DNA from: Enchytraeus crypticus
Lineage: Eukaryota > Annelida > Clitellata > Enchytraeida > Enchytraeidae
NCBI GenBank assembly: GCA_905160935.1
Contig: CAJHZI010000740.1
Span: 124,001-188,000 of the forward strand
Direction of reading: 5' to 3'
Length of the DNA stretch: 64,000 nt
Shown here: piece after piece, positions 9,646 to 22,151 of the stretch
How the letters are laid out: every line of letters starts with the position of its first letter
How positions within the stretch are numbered: the first letter of the stretch is position 1
Program-made: the position numbers and the translations under genes
The notes under the pieces: model-generated
The model's input: the letters and a program-made list of their open reading frames with translations, nothing else
What the model was told of the DNA's origin: nothing
Databases searched by the model: none

Positions 9646-12600
9646 ATGAAATTGCCTTTTCACTTTTGCGTTATATCTAAATATTTTAAATATCGCTCAT
9701 TAAATCATGTCTCTCATGCAAAGTCGTTTAGTACCCTGAAATGTCTGAAAGTACTTCGAAATGCTCCAGCGAATTCATTAGGAGCTAATGGTCAATATAG
9801 ATATTCTAGTATTCAAATAAATAACGAAACTGTATCTCAAAGAAGCACAATATATGCACTATCGTCTGGAAGAGGAAAATGCGGAGTTGCTGTGTTTCGT
9901 GTGTCTGGTTCACAAGCATGGAAAGCAATAAATAACTTGACAAAAATAAGGGAAAATCTATCACCCAGAAAAGTATATCTTCGGAAATTGTATCATCCCA
10001 AAACTGAAGAACAGATCGATCAAGGACTAGTCATTTGGTTTCCAGGTCAACCTTCAAAATTGTATTATTTTGTTGTTTTTACTTCTGTGCTTCATGTTGC
10101 CTTTGATGACAGTAGCATTTTTATGTCTTTGTTTAAAACAAAAATTTAAAAGTAAATTAATTAATATAAGACTTAGTAAATTAAATCATGTTCTTCTGTG
10201 AATATATATGCCAATAAACATTGCTATTTCCATACTCATATTAATTAGTAACTAGGGCTGTTTTCCGATTTAATAAGAGGCTCTTTGACCTACATCAAGC
10301 ATAATGAAGAAATGTAAGATTAGTTAATCAATTTTGCATGCACTATCTAGGTTTAATAAACTGCAATCCTAATTGTATTTGGAAAATAAGATGTTGAAAA
10401 TCTCTACAGAATTGAACAGAGATGTTACTTCAAGAACCCTGTGTTTTAGAACTCAATATTGCAACTTCTAGTCACTGATAATTTACAAGGATATTTACAG
10501 ATCACTCTAGACACGGCACTGGGAGGGAAGCAAACTAATCGCAGTTTGTTGCAAAATGAAATGCTAAATTATCTATATAAAAAATAAATCGCTTTCGGCT
10601 TTCCTTGCATAGATAATATTTAAATCTAGAATTTTTCTATACTCCCAGCAACCCTTTGATAAGGCAAATAATGATGAATCTTTGCTCATTAAGATGTATT
10701 GCTTTATATCTAAATATTTCAAATATCGCTCATTAAATCATGTCTCTCATGCAAAGTCGTTTAGTACCCTGAATGTCTGAAAGTCCTTCGAAATACTCCA
10801 GCAACTTAATTCTCTGTTTAAGAATATTTGGCTAATAACAGAGAATATATGTATGCAATCACATGCTGCAATTGGAAACTTCCATTTATTTAATGGAATT
10901 TGGTAATTCTTTTTGTATTTTGCTATAAGACTCAATATTTTTTTGTTCGTATATTCAAAGAAAAAGTTCATTTTATGAGAATAAGTACTTTGATATCCTA
11001 TTATATATCTTATATCGAGATCCTATATAAGTTCTTATGTTGAGATGCTATATAAGTTCTTATATCGAGATCCTATATAGGTTCTTATGTTGAGATCCTA
11101 TATAAGTTCTTATATCAAGATCCTATATAAGTTCCTATATCGAGATCCTATAAGTGCTTTTCGATGAATAAAGTCTTAATGTGTTGCTGGACAGGTCCCC
11201 AGAGTTTTACTGGAGAAGATTGCTGTGAGCTTCACGTCCATGGAGGCTCGGCGGTGATTTCTGGACTTGTTGATGCTCTTGCCTCAATTCCAGGACTGCG
11301 ATACGCAGAGGCTGGAGAGTTCACCAAAAGGTTTCAGAAGTGTCGATGATAAAAATAAATATTATATTTAATTAATAGTCATCATCATCGTCCTCCCTTG
11401 AATTCCAGTTTAGCCAGAGTTGGGTTTAAACTTTTCTGTTCATTTTCGAAAGTTTTGTAGCAATTTCTGGAGCCTAGGCTCTCGCCAACCGAATGCCATT
11501 TCTGACGTTGGTTTGGATCTTTGTGCTATGTCGTCTTTTATGAAACATGCAGTCCGCAGTTGGTCAATTCTTCAGCAACTTGGACACTACAATGGTAATA
11601 ATAGTCTGAACAAAATTTTTTATATTGAATGCTTATACTCGTAATTTTGTAAACTAATAAATATTGTTATATTATATGTTTTGTGTATATTTTAAATAGG
11701 TGAAAAGTAATCCAATATAATATTAATAAAACAATTAAAGTGGTACTGTAATCGATGACTGCATCGAGCACTATTGAGACAAATCCGTTGATCAAAAAAG
11801 GTCCAAAAGGGGTGCAAATTCCAAAATCTTGATAATCAGGTCAAAGATAAAGGGAATTAAAGAAAAGGAGGTCTACGTGCTGGTCGCTACTCATGAACAC
11901 TTGATGGAAAAGAATGATGGAAAAGGTGGGTCTTCAACTGCCTATGAAACTGCTCATAGGAAAGCTAGGGCTATTTTATTAACGACTGTATTGCTCAGCT
12001 TTGTGCTTATGTGCAAATGTAAAGTGATTCACAAGCTGTTTAGATGATCAGTTCATTGTAATCAATTTTGAGACTTTTATACTTTACCTCTAACTTTCAT
12101 TGGTCATATATTTATTATTTATTCACAACTTTCAGTCGTCATGTATTTTTTAATAAAATAGATAAGTAATTAACTCAGGATTAATATTTTACAAGTACAG
12201 AGCGTTTGAGAATGGCAAGTTGGACCTGACTCAGGTAGAGGGCTTGTCAGATCTTCTCAGTGCCGAGACTTCCAAGCAGCGCTCTCAAGCGTTACGACAA
12301 TTCAGTGGAGCTCAGCGAACTCTCTACACAAAGTGGAAACAAATACTACTGCAGGTTTCGAATCTATTAATTTATTTATTTACTGGCTGGAGCCAATGGC
12401 GATGTTGGTAGGATATTTGACCACGGATCAGTATGTGCGGGGTTAAAACTCTGGGCCCGCCCGTCACTGGCATCGCTTTCGAATAAGGAAAACTGACGTT
12501 AGCATTAGCTCGCCAGCTTTTTAAACTTAATATTAAGAGTTATTAATATGTATTAATATTAATATTAATATGTTGAGTTTATATTTTGTGAAAGTTTTGT

Positions 12601-15600
12601 TAAATTTATTTAACAAATTCATGTCTAAACTAAATAGATGCAGTTGTTACTGATATTATATATTCATGTTGTACATCTGTGCGTCCGTCTTAGAAGTGTA
12701 ATTTTAACGTATTCATAGGATTTTTATGTTCTGTAGTTTTGAAATTTTGTTGAATTATATTGAATTTGTTGAATGGTAACTTCCGTGTAGTCTTTTAAAC
12801 GTCATTGTGGCAGAATTAACTTAATATATTTTTATAAATGGAAACTGAGCTGTCTACTTGTTTAAGTGTGTACTTTTAAGCAAAATTTGCAATGGAGAGG
12901 ACCTCTATGCATATAATATTTAATACTTTGTTGCATCTTTTCATAAATATAAAGTTTTATAAATTAAAATATTTTTAAAGTGAAGAAATGCAAAATAGCA
13001 GACTTAGAACTGTGAATGTTTATAAAATTGTAAGCTAGTTTGCAAATAGGCGTTAACTTTATGTGTAGGTACTTTGTTTGAGTAGGCACTTTACTTTCCT
13101 AAAATAAAAGTATATTAATGTGATTACTACTTGGTTGTGTATAGTGGTAATTATACAAATGCTCATAGTTAGACACATTATTTTATTATGTAGACTAGTA
13201 AGATAACAAATAAACAAATAAAACTAGTATGATAAATATTGGTGTACTTAGGCTACTAGTTCATCATGATCATCATCTTCCCTTAAATCCCAGTTTAACC
13301 AGGATCGGGATACGAATAGGCTTAATTCATTTGTTTAAGTTTTTGAAGCAAATTAGGGAGTCTAGGCACTCACCAACCGAATGCCCTTTCTGACTTCAGT
13401 GTGGATCTTGTTTTTATGTCGCTTTCTGCAACACGTGCATATTTACTCGGTTGATCTATTTTTCAAACAACCCAGACATGGGTAACTTAGGCTACTAGTC
13501 ACTTTACCATTATTGAATACTATTAGGCACATCATAATTGTGTGTTTCAGTGCACGGCTCATATAGAGGCCTACATTGACTTTAGCGAAGAGGAACAAAT
13601 TGAAGATGAAGTTCTTGCAAGTGGTATTTAAAACTATACTATGTGGAACAAAATGATAAATTGCTGCTCCATCTGTGATGGATAAAGATCTATAGGGTGT
13701 TTTGCTAGAGCTTAGTATTAGGTTAATATATTTTTGACAAATGATATTTTTGAAGGGTCTTACCATTACATATTTTTAATAGCGATTAAAATCTTGAATT
13801 AGTCTACGCTATGTGGATTTACTATGCTATCAGAATTTTAAGGTCTTTAAGCTAAACTTACATGTAATTCAGATGAAAAGCTGTTTGAGCATTGGTTCTG
13901 ATCTCTTTTGTCCTCTTTAGTCTTTCTACTTATAATGGAGAGATGTACACATTTATTATCTTTCTAAATCTGGATTGTCACATATCTGAAGCAATAAGTA
14001 TTTTAACTGCACATCCTTCTACTCATTGTGCCTTCTAATGGACTGGCATATTTTCTTAACTGCACTTACAAATAACATATTGCTTTTATGGTTCAAGCTG
14101 GTTGCTATTTATATTGTACAAATGGAATATTATTAGCTAAGATTAATATTGTACAGGTCTCTTTTCGACATTACATGATATTTTACATATTAATTTTGAT
14201 AAAATTTAGATTGCTGACACCATGTTTCCGATGTAACAGTGACAAAGGGATTTGTAATGTTTTATATACTACAAAACAAAGTAATTCTTTATTTACCTGT
14301 ACTGCTTGTCTTTTTGCAGAAATTGTTATGCATCTGCTAATAATTAGGTATCAAGGAATTATTATAATTAAGATCAGTTCTGGCCTTGACACTGCTATGT
14401 AAGTTTTTTGTTCTTATTAGCAAATAAAAACAATAATGGTAATTTTGTTACTGTTTTGTGTATAGTGCATTCTCAGGTACAGAGATTGCAGTCAGAGATC
14501 AGGCAGCATGTTCACGATGGCCGCTGTAATGAGAGAATACGCAGCGGAGTTAAAATTGCTATCGTTGGTCAACCGAATGCAGGGAAAAGCAGTCTACTCA
14601 ATATTCTGTGTAATATTGATGGTTTTTGATATTTTATGTGTAACCTAAATTTTCTTGATGCATAAAACATTTTCATATCTTATGGTTTATATATTCAACT
14701 GACATCTTTCATTTAAATTAAAGATGTCAGTTATTAATTTTTTATTTCCTCAGTAGGCATTTTTGGTCATATCAAATTAACATCATCATCATCATCATCT
14801 GCCCTTCCATTTTAAGTAGAGGCAGGATTTAAAAAAAGTAGAGCATTTTCTGGAGCCTAGGCGAGAAAGTTTTATCTTGATGGTTATTGCGCAACTTTAT
14901 TGCGCTACATATGCCTAATATTCTAAATTTTGGTCTTTAGCTCCTCACCAGTTAAGGTTATTTTCTTGTTGTTGCAGAAGATATTGGCAAAAATTCCACT
15001 GTACATTATTTAAATAGTATTCTCTAAATAATTCTAAATAATTGCTGATCAGATCAGCGTTGAGAGGTTACAGAATCAGCGTCATGGTCATCACTGATAG
15101 AAGGACTGTGGAATGTTTTCAATATAAACTGGTTTAAAATGAACTGAAAAATAAACAAAATTAAGTAGTGAAATTAAATTTCTCAATGTCGTTTTTTATT
15201 ATATTTCAGCTTCCTTTTGTCATTAGTGTATGTTATTTGTGGTCAGGTGAACGCAACGCAGCCATTGTGTCGCCGTTGGCCGGTACGACGAGAGATGTGA
15301 TAGAAGTGTGTTTGGACATCAGTGGGTTCCCGGTCAATGTGTGCGACACGGCGGGTCTTCGCGAAACATCCAACTTTGTGGAAGCAGAAGGAGTAAAGAG
15401 GGCTCTTGGCAGGTATTTGATCCATCCATCTGACATCGCCATTGGCTGGAACCATTGGCGATGTCGGTAAGATATTCGACCAATGATTATTATGTGTGGG
15501 GTTTACATCCTGGGCTCGCCCATCACTGACATTGCTTTCGAGTGAGGAAACTGACGTTGTTGCTAATTTAACATTCTGTGTATTTTATTGAAGTTGTTGC

Positions 15601-17164
15601 ATAGTTAATAACTATAGATTATATTGTAATTATTGTATTAATAATTATATAATTAGAATAATTATATGTTCCTATTTTAGAGGTATAGTGATATTTTATG
15701 CTGTAATTAGCAGCTTTGATTTTAATTATTTATCACATTTTAAAGCTATACGTTTGAAAAATTTAGATTTATTTTTAAGAGGCTTGTGATACGTTGATAT
15801 GTAGAGCAGACGATGCAGACATTTTGGTTTTACTGCTGGACTTGAGTCAGTCAGACATTAGGAGATGTTTGTCTGCTGCTGCATCACTGAACGATGCTGT
15901 GCTTCATCATATGAGAGAGCTGGGTCTAGCACAGTCATTATCAATAGACCATCAGGCTCCAAATAAAGGTATTTACTGCTGCATGTTTAAATTTTATTTT
16001 CTTCAACGAATTTATTCTCCATTTTAAGGATTCGATTTTGTTATGGTAACTTAGTGCTGTTTCATTGTGATGGTATCCAGTTCTTGAATGAACTCATTAG
16101 TGAATTTATTGCATAGGGCTACTATTCTGCGTAACACTGGAGAGATCAGTTAGAGATTAGTGTTTATATAATTTTTGTTCTTTATTTTCTCATTTTCGTT
16201 TAAAGTTTTTCATATACATATTAAATCAAATCTTGTGACAGTATTTACTTGTATAATTTTACTGCTGAAATACATTAATTATAAACGCTGTAAAAAAGCT
16301 GTAAAGCCGATGTTAACGTAAGTTTCATCCCTCGAAAGCGATAGATATTTGATGACAGACAGTTAACTGTTCAGCTAATCTTAATAAAGCACATGCTATT
16401 ATTTTAATTTTTTTATTAATGAAAAGCCGTTACATAGGCCTATATTACTTCCGCATTTTATCGGGTGCATGTGTATGTAATTATTAATTACATTGTAGAA
16501 GAATTTCAAGGAAATGAGGATCGACAGTTGATTGTAGTGCTGAACAAGGTGGATTTGTTGACTGATGAAGACAGGAGAGAATATATTGAGCTGATGTCTA
16601 CCTCACCGTCAGAGCTCAGTTGTTGTTTAGCATCCTGTCAGTCTGAGAATGGTCTGCAAAGCTTTCAACAGATTCTACAACAGACTGTTACCAACTTGTA
16701 TGTTTTGTAATTGTTACTGTCTTGTTAACATCATGTTTCATCTTCCCAAGTATCTCTCTCAGATATTAGAAATATTAATCTTTGAAGTTACTGCGTTAAT
16801 TCCAGACCCTAACTGAACTGGGATTCAAGGGAAGATGATGATGACGATATTGATGTTAATGATGCGATCCGTTTTATATTATATCTTAGAATTTGTTTAT
16901 TTTAGGCCTTTTGTAAGTGGTTGACTTAGTGTTTTGTTTATATTTATATTTTTAATTCATTGGATATTATATTTATCTGATTTAGTTTTTATATTTTCAT
17001 TTTTCCATTTCTTTGCAAAATAAAAATTTCTGCCATCAATTTTGTGGCTTACACTTACATGGTTGTTGGAAGTTGATTTATCGATTGTTGTTGCAGATAT
17101 GATTTAATCGACAGCCTGAGTTACGGCATGAGTTAACAGTCAGATGTGAAATGTTAATCCATTA

Positions 17165-17214
<50 letters not shown>

Positions 17215-17682
17215 GCACTGCCTACTGGCAGGTCCATGGTATACTACGCCTCCACTCTTCTCTATCTTCCGTTTTCCTCTTCACGTTCACATACGAGTGG
17301 ATCTTTAAATCATCGATAACATTCCTTTTGATATACCAGTATTCTTGGGGGATTCAGCTTATTTCGAGGTGGGCCCTTTATGCCATCCTCTGCCATTACT
17401 ATATACTCTGACATTAATAGTCAAATACGAATGTAATTTTATTCGATCAGATGCACGACTTCCTCTGAGGACAGCGTAGGAGTGGCGCAGGCTCGACATC
17501 GTCATCATCTGATGTCCTGCCTCAAGTCTCTAACCCTCTTCAACAACGAGCACAAGAACGATGTAGTACTGGCTGCTCAAGATCTGAGACATGCCGTTTA
17601 TCAGATTGGTAAAATAATGGGACGAGTTACCTCTGAAGATATTCTCGATGTTATATTTAGAGATTTTTGTATTGGAAAATAG
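9646..17682 (+). CDS. GTPBP3: Mitochondrial tRNA-modification GTPase GTPBP3 (TrmE/MSS1), nine exons
   Basis: Coding exons by splice sites and phase: 9646-10045, 11195-11330, 12201-12354, 13551-13620, 14466-14609, 15247-15412, 15805-15968, 16499-16697 and 17451-17682. Every intron is GT-AG and all phases agree, giving 554 codons. ATG 9646 was chosen as the first Met in frame; it begins a basic, acid-poor stretch fitting a mitochondrial presequence. The N-terminal TrmE domain starts at [20 protein letters not shown], with [14 protein letters not shown] and [17 protein letters not shown]. The GTPase domain has GQPNAGKS (288-295), TTRD (315-318), DTAGL (335-339) and NKVD (427-430). The C-terminus is CIGK (551-554), with the catalytic Cys of the family. 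By family knowledge, with MTO1 it makes the 5-taurinomethyl (or related) modification of wobble U34 in mitochondrial tRNAs, using GTP, folate and FAD. The frame is intact, so the gene is probably functional. The introns contain SINEs and repeats listed separately. Confidence 0.95.
10699..10804 (+). pseudogene. Partial duplicate of GTPBP3 exon 1 inside intron 1
   Basis: From TATATCTAAATATTT through CTCTCATGCAAAGTCG to CTCCAGC this repeats 9669-9773 with a few substitutions and at least one lost base (CCCTGAATG versus CCCTGAAATG). That deletion shifts the frame, and the copy has neither a start nor flanking splice sites. It covers the presequence part of the exon only. Confidence 0.85.
11010..11159. 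repeat. 25-bp minisatellite, six units, at the exon 2 acceptor
   Basis: Unit TTATATCGAGATCCTATATA + AGTTC. Units alternate between a TATATCGAG and a TATGTTGAG form in the first four, suggesting a 50-base higher-order step. The array ends about 35 bases before the GTPBP3 exon 2 splice acceptor (11194), within the branch-point zone. Confidence 0.85.
11384..11530 (+). repeat. Interspersed repeat family C, copy 1
   Basis: CATCATCATCGTCCTCCCTTGAATTCCAGTTTAGCC.., GGAGCCTAGGCTCTCGCCAACCGAATGCCATTTCTGACGTTGG..TGGATCTT. The same order is at 13262-13440 and, reversed, at 18790-19035 and 51460-51655. Lies in GTPBP3 intron 2. Confidence 0.65.
11736..11995 (-). mobile_element. 3'-UTR of the CR1/L2-like LINE, copy 5
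   Basis: AAAGTGGTACTGTAATCGATGACTGCATCGAGCACTATTGAGAC and the later GTGCAAATTCCAAAATC, GGGAATTAAAGAAAAGG and ACTGCTCATAGGAA match 61365-61600, the untranslated 3' end of the minus-strand LINE there. 5' truncated, inside GTPBP3 intron 2 in antisense orientation. Confidence 0.65.
12383..12510 (+). mobile_element. tRNA-derived SINE, family A, copy 2
   Basis: Head CTGGCTGGAGCCAATGGCG, box-A-like GCGATGTTGGTAGGATA, a degraded box B (GGGTTAAAACTC), CGCCCGTCACTGGCATCGC and the tail AACTGACGTTAGCATTAG. Begins about 30 bases after the donor of GTPBP3 exon 3. Confidence 0.75.
13262..13440 (+). repeat. Interspersed repeat family C, copy 2
   Basis: CATCATGATCATCATCTTCC, AAATCCCAGTTTAACCAGGA, GAGTCTAGGCACTCACCAAC, CGAATGCCCTTTCTGAC, TGTGGATCTTG, then ACACGTGCA near the end, which is the reverse of the shared head GCACGTGTCGT. 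Lies in GTPBP3 intron 3. Confidence 0.65.
14783..14870 (+). repeat. Interspersed repeat family C, truncated copy 3
   Basis: CATCATCATCATCATCTGCC, AAGTAGAGGCAGGATT and GGAGCCTAGGCGAG, then homology is lost. GTPBP3 intron 5. A small hairpin with 11-base arms (CTGACATCTTT/AAAGATGTCAG) lies just upstream at 14699-14731. Confidence 0.5.
15443..15565 (+). mobile_element. tRNA-derived SINE, family A, copy 3
   Basis: TGGCTGGAACCATTGGCGATGTCGGTAAGATATTCGACC region, box B degraded (GGTTTACATCC), GCTCGCCCATCACTGACATC, then GTGAGGAAACTGACGTTG. It starts about 30 bases after the exon 6 donor of GTPBP3. The exon-6-side flank (15432-15446) is an inverted copy of the SINE head, giving a foldback GACATCGCCATTGG...CCATTGGCGATGTC. 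Confidence 0.75.
16795..16850 (-). repeat. Repeat family C, terminal fragment
   Basis: CCCTAACTGAACTGGGATTC, AAGGGAAGATGATGATGA: the distal end of family C in reverse orientation. GTPBP3 intron 8. Confidence 0.5.
17167..17400 (-). mobile_element. (CT)n plus 3' end of the FADD-type LINE, copy 2
   Basis: A CT run (17167-17211) followed by GCACTGCCTACTGGCAGGTC, CCTCCACTCTTCTCTATCTTCC and TTCCTCTTCACGTTCACATA, matching 32515-32600. This is the terminal part of that LINE on the minus strand, in GTPBP3 intron 8. Confidence 0.6.
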
Positions 17683-18789
17683 GGTCGATGATTGGTAGTT
17701 AGTGTTGACGAGTAGTAACAGTTTTGTAATGATTGATATAATCACTATTCGATTTGAAATGGTATTGTGAGGATCTCACTTGAGAAATCTTTGATATTTC
17801 ATGGACAATGTACGATGTCTAGTGTGCTATTTGCAATGATTCATGTTTTCTGCCTCGGACTGAAAACACTGGATTACAAAAGGAAAGTAAAATTTAAGTG
17901 TATTTATGGTTGGCCTGCGTAACGGAGTTTTTTTAACAAGTGCGTTTTATCTCTAAATGTGAAAAATATTTCACATGTGGTTGATCATGGCCGAATGTGC
18001 TTTTACACACTGATAATTTTTACATGCAGATACTCTTTTTAGTATGTATATAACAATTAAGACTTGGCAGATTTTCTCTAAGGTAATATTAAAGAGCATA
18101 GCTATATTGTATCTCGTTTATATTGTAATTCGTTGTGAGATCAGATATGGATTGATGATCAATCAATTAATCGAAAAGATTTGATTGTACCAATCATGAA
18201 ATATGTTATTTGGACTGGCTTGTAGTCGACCTGGGTTTTGCTTTAAAGTTGCATTGTAAATGCATGATTCTGCGTTTCATTTAAACTTCTGTGCTCGTTA
18301 AGTATTACGTACGATATATCGATATAATTATTTTATACGATATATCAAACTGTTTTTCTCTATCTGCTGTCTACATGTATAACAGTAACAATGACGTGAT
18401 CAATTAGGCCAATGTCGAAGTATACGTGTATGTAAAAGGTGACTTTACTGGGAATAAATTTCTAAGGGACGTGTGGAACCCTGTGTTTGGTGTTGGTTGA
18501 TCAGATGTGGCGTAACAAAGCGAATAGCATTAAGTTTATTAAAGCTGCGTGACGTTAGACGTTTGCCATGTGATCTCCTAATCGTTGTTAATGTCTCTTC
18601 GTTCAATTTCTTCTGTTGTGTCGTCCAGGGTTTAAAACCGCAAAATAAATAGAACCTTGCTGCACTTGGACGAAAGATCTATAGATTTATTTCTCTCAAG
18701 ATATTTTATGCTTTATAACGATAGACCTACCATAATACTAGTCCAAGCTAATGTTTTCTTGTTCATAGTTATGTAAATAACCAGTATTG
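17683..18789. other. 3' flank of GTPBP3, nothing else recognised
   Basis: AT-rich. The 3'-UTR of GTPBP3 must start at 17683. AATAAA words occur at about 18454 and 18643, either of which could serve, but none is decisive. No other gene seen. Confidence 0.4.
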
Positions 18790-19035
18790 CGTCTGGGTTA
18801 CTGAAGAATAGACTAACCGTAGACTGCACGTGTCGTGAAAGGCCGCAAAGCATTAAGATCCAAACCAACGTCAGAAAGGGTATTCGGTTGGTGGGCGACA
18901 AGGCTTCAGACATGGTTACAAAATTCTCTAAAACCAATGGAAAAGTTCTCCACTCCACAGAGAGTAATGGAGAAGATCTGTTCCTATCCCGACCCTAACA
19001 TAACTGGGATTCAAGGCAAGATGATGATGATGATA
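18790..19035 (-). repeat. Repeat family C, nearly full copy with shared head
   Basis: Starts with the head GAAGAATAGACTAACCGTAG, ACTGCACGTGTCGTGAAAGG, then CCAAACCAACGTCAGAAAGG, GTATTCGGTTGGTGGGCGA, ACCCTAACATAACTGGGATT and ends in ATGATGATGATGA. The ORFs here on both strands are not genes. Confidence 0.65.
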
Positions 19036-20450
19036 GTAGGCCTAGTTGTATAGAGAAATGCACTGGGCCAATTTAGCTTATGAGTGTCTGAGACCCAGAA
19101 TTAAATTTGAGGACCTGGGGATAGTATATATAAAGTACTGAACTGTGCACAGGCGTTTTCTTCCTTCACATCGTGCATTGCAGAATTTTTATTATGTGAG
19201 AAAAATAAGATTATCATTCAGCCGTATTTTGTCATTCAAAATTATTTTATATAACGTTTCCATACCTTTTCACACGTTATTCTAGCGTTTCTACTAAAGG
19301 CTTGCAGATTGAATATTATACAGTCACGTAAATATTTCAGATCTTACTGAAGTAAATCGTCCAACCTCTTTGGGATATTTATATTATGATATTCATTGCT
19401 CTAACGGCACGAGCTCTGCCTCGGGAATCAGTATATCACCGGCCACGTCAATTACAGCGACATCGAGACCGAGAGCCGACGAGCAGATTTACTGAAGACT
19501 CTCTGTTTACCGTAAAGCTGTGCTTTACTGCAGTACGTCAACCTGCTGCAGAGTTTCATAGCCGTTCGATTGCGCCCATCTGTCTTCTACGTTGTGTGGA
19601 AGGACCCAGTCGTTTGGGAGGCATTCCAAAGATTGAGTAAAGTAATTCTACTGTGGTGTTGTAACTTTAGGATATAGGGAATTTGCTAAGGAAGTTAAGC
19701 GCAAGGAATAAACACAGGTTTCGTGTTCTCACCTCAATCACCTCAAAAGTTTCATTGAGCCCAGATTTTCATTATATCAATCGATTCTAGAAATATATAG
19801 GCCTATGGAGCCTGGATCAACATTGTGTCATATATTACTATGTTGATGAGATCGAACCGCTAACTTTCAACCTAACTGGGTATTTGATATACTACCAAAT
19901 TGGTATTACATCAAATACCCATCTAGAAGATTCCACAACGTCTCGTTGCTAAAGGTGGTATTACCAACTTTAAATAGATTTACGAGACGTGAAATCTTCA
20001 GAATTTTAAATTTAATTCGACAATCCTCGGAAGGATTGAATTGATTCAGTTCCACTAAACAAATACATTAATTCTTGAAAACACGTATTGGGCTGATGCA
20101 TACAGGAGAACACAATTATTCGAATTCCAGCAGACCCTATAGCACATAGACCTAAGTGTTACGTCACAAAAGCATTTTACAATATCTCTATAAATTCAAC
20201 GTGTACTACACTGATTTTATACAGCTGCTTCTCGTGAGATACATTCGTGAGGTAATAGTTCGCGGGTTAAACGAACATTCCAGTCATGATTTTATTCCTG
20301 ATTACACTGCGACTACAAACCCTAGATTTGCTGAAAAAATACCGAAGGGTCTTACATGATTATAGGAATCAGAAAGTATGAGCTTTATGTTAATTTGAGA
20401 TTTTGTCCTCCTAAAATGTATGTCCATGTAAGCCTATGTATTGTAACTAG
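19036..20450. other. Unassigned intergenic sequence
   Basis: A stretch at 19386-19640 is richer in GC and has an 84-codon plus-strand frame, but with no recognisable domain. At 19870-19990 there are two short inverted repeats (GGGTATTTGAT/ATCAAATACCC and ACGTCTCGT/ACGAGACGT). No RNA gene or known repeat seen. Confidence 0.35.
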
Positions 20451-20454
20451 AGGT

Positions 20455-20830
20455 ATTGGAAATGTGGTTATGGAGAAGGGTGGAAAGGATTAGTTTGGAC
20501 TGACAAAATTACAAATGAAGAAGTTCTTGAATGAGTCGGTAGGGATAGACAGTTAATAAATGTGATAGGAAATAGGAAGAAAAGCTGGAGAGGGCATATT
20601 ATAAGGGGGATGGTTTGGTAAAGGATGTAATAGAAGAAAGAATGCAAGGGAAAAGAGTTAAAGGAAGACCAAGATATGGGATTCTGGATGTTCTGATAAC
20701 AAATTCATACATTGAGATGAAGAGGAAGGTTGAGGATAGAATTGGTGGAAGAGTTACATCACTTGAACCTTCCGTTAGGCAGTGTACTAGAAGAAGAAAA
20801 TTTATGTAATGTATTATGCATGCATATAAT
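20455..20830 (+). pseudogene. 3' end of the FADD-type LINE, copy 3
   Basis: Interrupted frames give GKD-F-LTKLQMKKFLNESVG, NRKKSWRGHIIRG, VIEERMQGKRVKGRPRYGIL and EMKRKVEDRIGGRVTS, the C-terminal end of the same protein as at 32510-33400. Only this end survives, with several stops. Confidence 0.7.
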
Positions 20831-21501
20831 GTTGTGTTTAGTCAAATTCAAGAAAACTTTTAATTAAGTTTATACGCATAAATTATAAAGAGTCCCCAGA
20901 ATTCAGCGGCATTAAGAGAAGTATAAATAGCTTGTAGAACTAGCATTTCCATATTAGCAAATTCAATTTAAAATTAAATATATTGGCCTGTATATGATAT
21001 TCAAATGGAAACTGAAACCAAATAGGCAAACGAATAATCGGCAATGCCAATAATGTCTATGTCAATAATTCAATAATATATATGTCAATGATGCAATATG
21101 TCAGTAATGCAATAATCAAATAATGTCTAACTTGTTGAATGCTCATTCTATCTAGCAAGCTATACTTGATGAGATACACATTGAAACTGGCTCAGATATT
21201 CACCTCATCCCACCATGACGTAAGAGGTCTATCGGTTGAGGAAACTGTTGAAATAAATCTTACTTAAAGTAAAGCAGCAAGGACGAAATTCCTTGATCTT
21301 CTTTACGGAATACCAGAGATCTGCGTACTTTCTGTTGCAATACATGTAGCCTATCATGAATACCCAACAGCTACATGTAAGTGCCTTCTGTTGACCCAGA
21401 AAAGAACTCTATGGATATAGATAATTTCTAGTATCAGAGTATTCTGAATGCAACGTCTGAGTTTTAGATATAAAACGCATCTGATATATGCAATTACTCA
21501 T

Positions 21502-21670
21502 AAGTGGCGTAGGAAGGGGAGGCAGAGAGGGGTATGTCCCTCCCCAAGCTGTCATGTAAAATTTATATTAACACCAAAATATAAGAACACACATTGTGTG
21601 AAGTGTGTACCTCCCCCAACGTGCCCCTCAAGATTAAATTGCCTCCCCCAAGACTAAATCCTGCTACAGC
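21502..21670. repeat. Possible worn DNA-element relic
   Basis: Begins GTGGCGTAGGAAGGGGAGGC and ends CCTCCCCCAAGACTAAATCC, a pattern typical of non-autonomous elements with ends like AGTGGCGTAGGAAGG. The two ends are too diverged for me to call true inverted repeats, and no target duplication is visible. Confidence 0.25.
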
Positions 21671-21899
21671 CTCATATCGCAGTGGAGAGATTTGGTTGAA
21701 TGCTGGCCATGAATGTAAAGCAGAACCTACGCTGATTCAATGATGCAATATTGTCTGGACGGTAATTCTTCTACGACAATATGCTAATTTCAAGATTTGA
21801 AGTTATAGGCGATGAGTATTTAGTTCTTGTCTGTTTTACTTAATTGTAAAATAGTCGATTCAGTAAAACACGGGAGTTATTTGAACTTTATATTTATAT

Positions 21900-21996
21900 A
21901 GACATGTATATACGTATAAATAGTATATATACATGTATATATTATATAGTATATTCATATATATATACATGTATATATATATATATGTATATATAT

Positions 21997-22040
<44 letters not shown>

Positions 22041-22150
22041 ATTATATTTGTACATGTAGATATTATATATTATTCATGTATATTATATGTATACATGTTT
22101 ATGTATATATATTTACAAGTATATACTACATATACATGTATAATAAAATT
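21900..22150. repeat. TA/TACATG-rich microsatellite block
   Basis: Mixed TA, TATACATGTA and TATATC runs; the ORF of alternating Tyr and Ile is meaningless. Confidence 0.85.
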
Positions 22151-22151
22151 T

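Noticed and set aside
16699-17470. Alternative GTPBP3 exon 8/9 join (16701 to 17470) and an extra exon at about 17099
   Set aside because: The join 16697 (donor GTATGT) to 17451 (acceptor GATCAG) keeps phase, uses better splice sites and aligns a Cys before the linker as in the human protein. The exon at 17099 meets a stop.
19386-19640. 84-codon ORF in a more GC-rich patch
   Set aside because: No domain, no splice context, no second copy in the window; not enough to call a gene.
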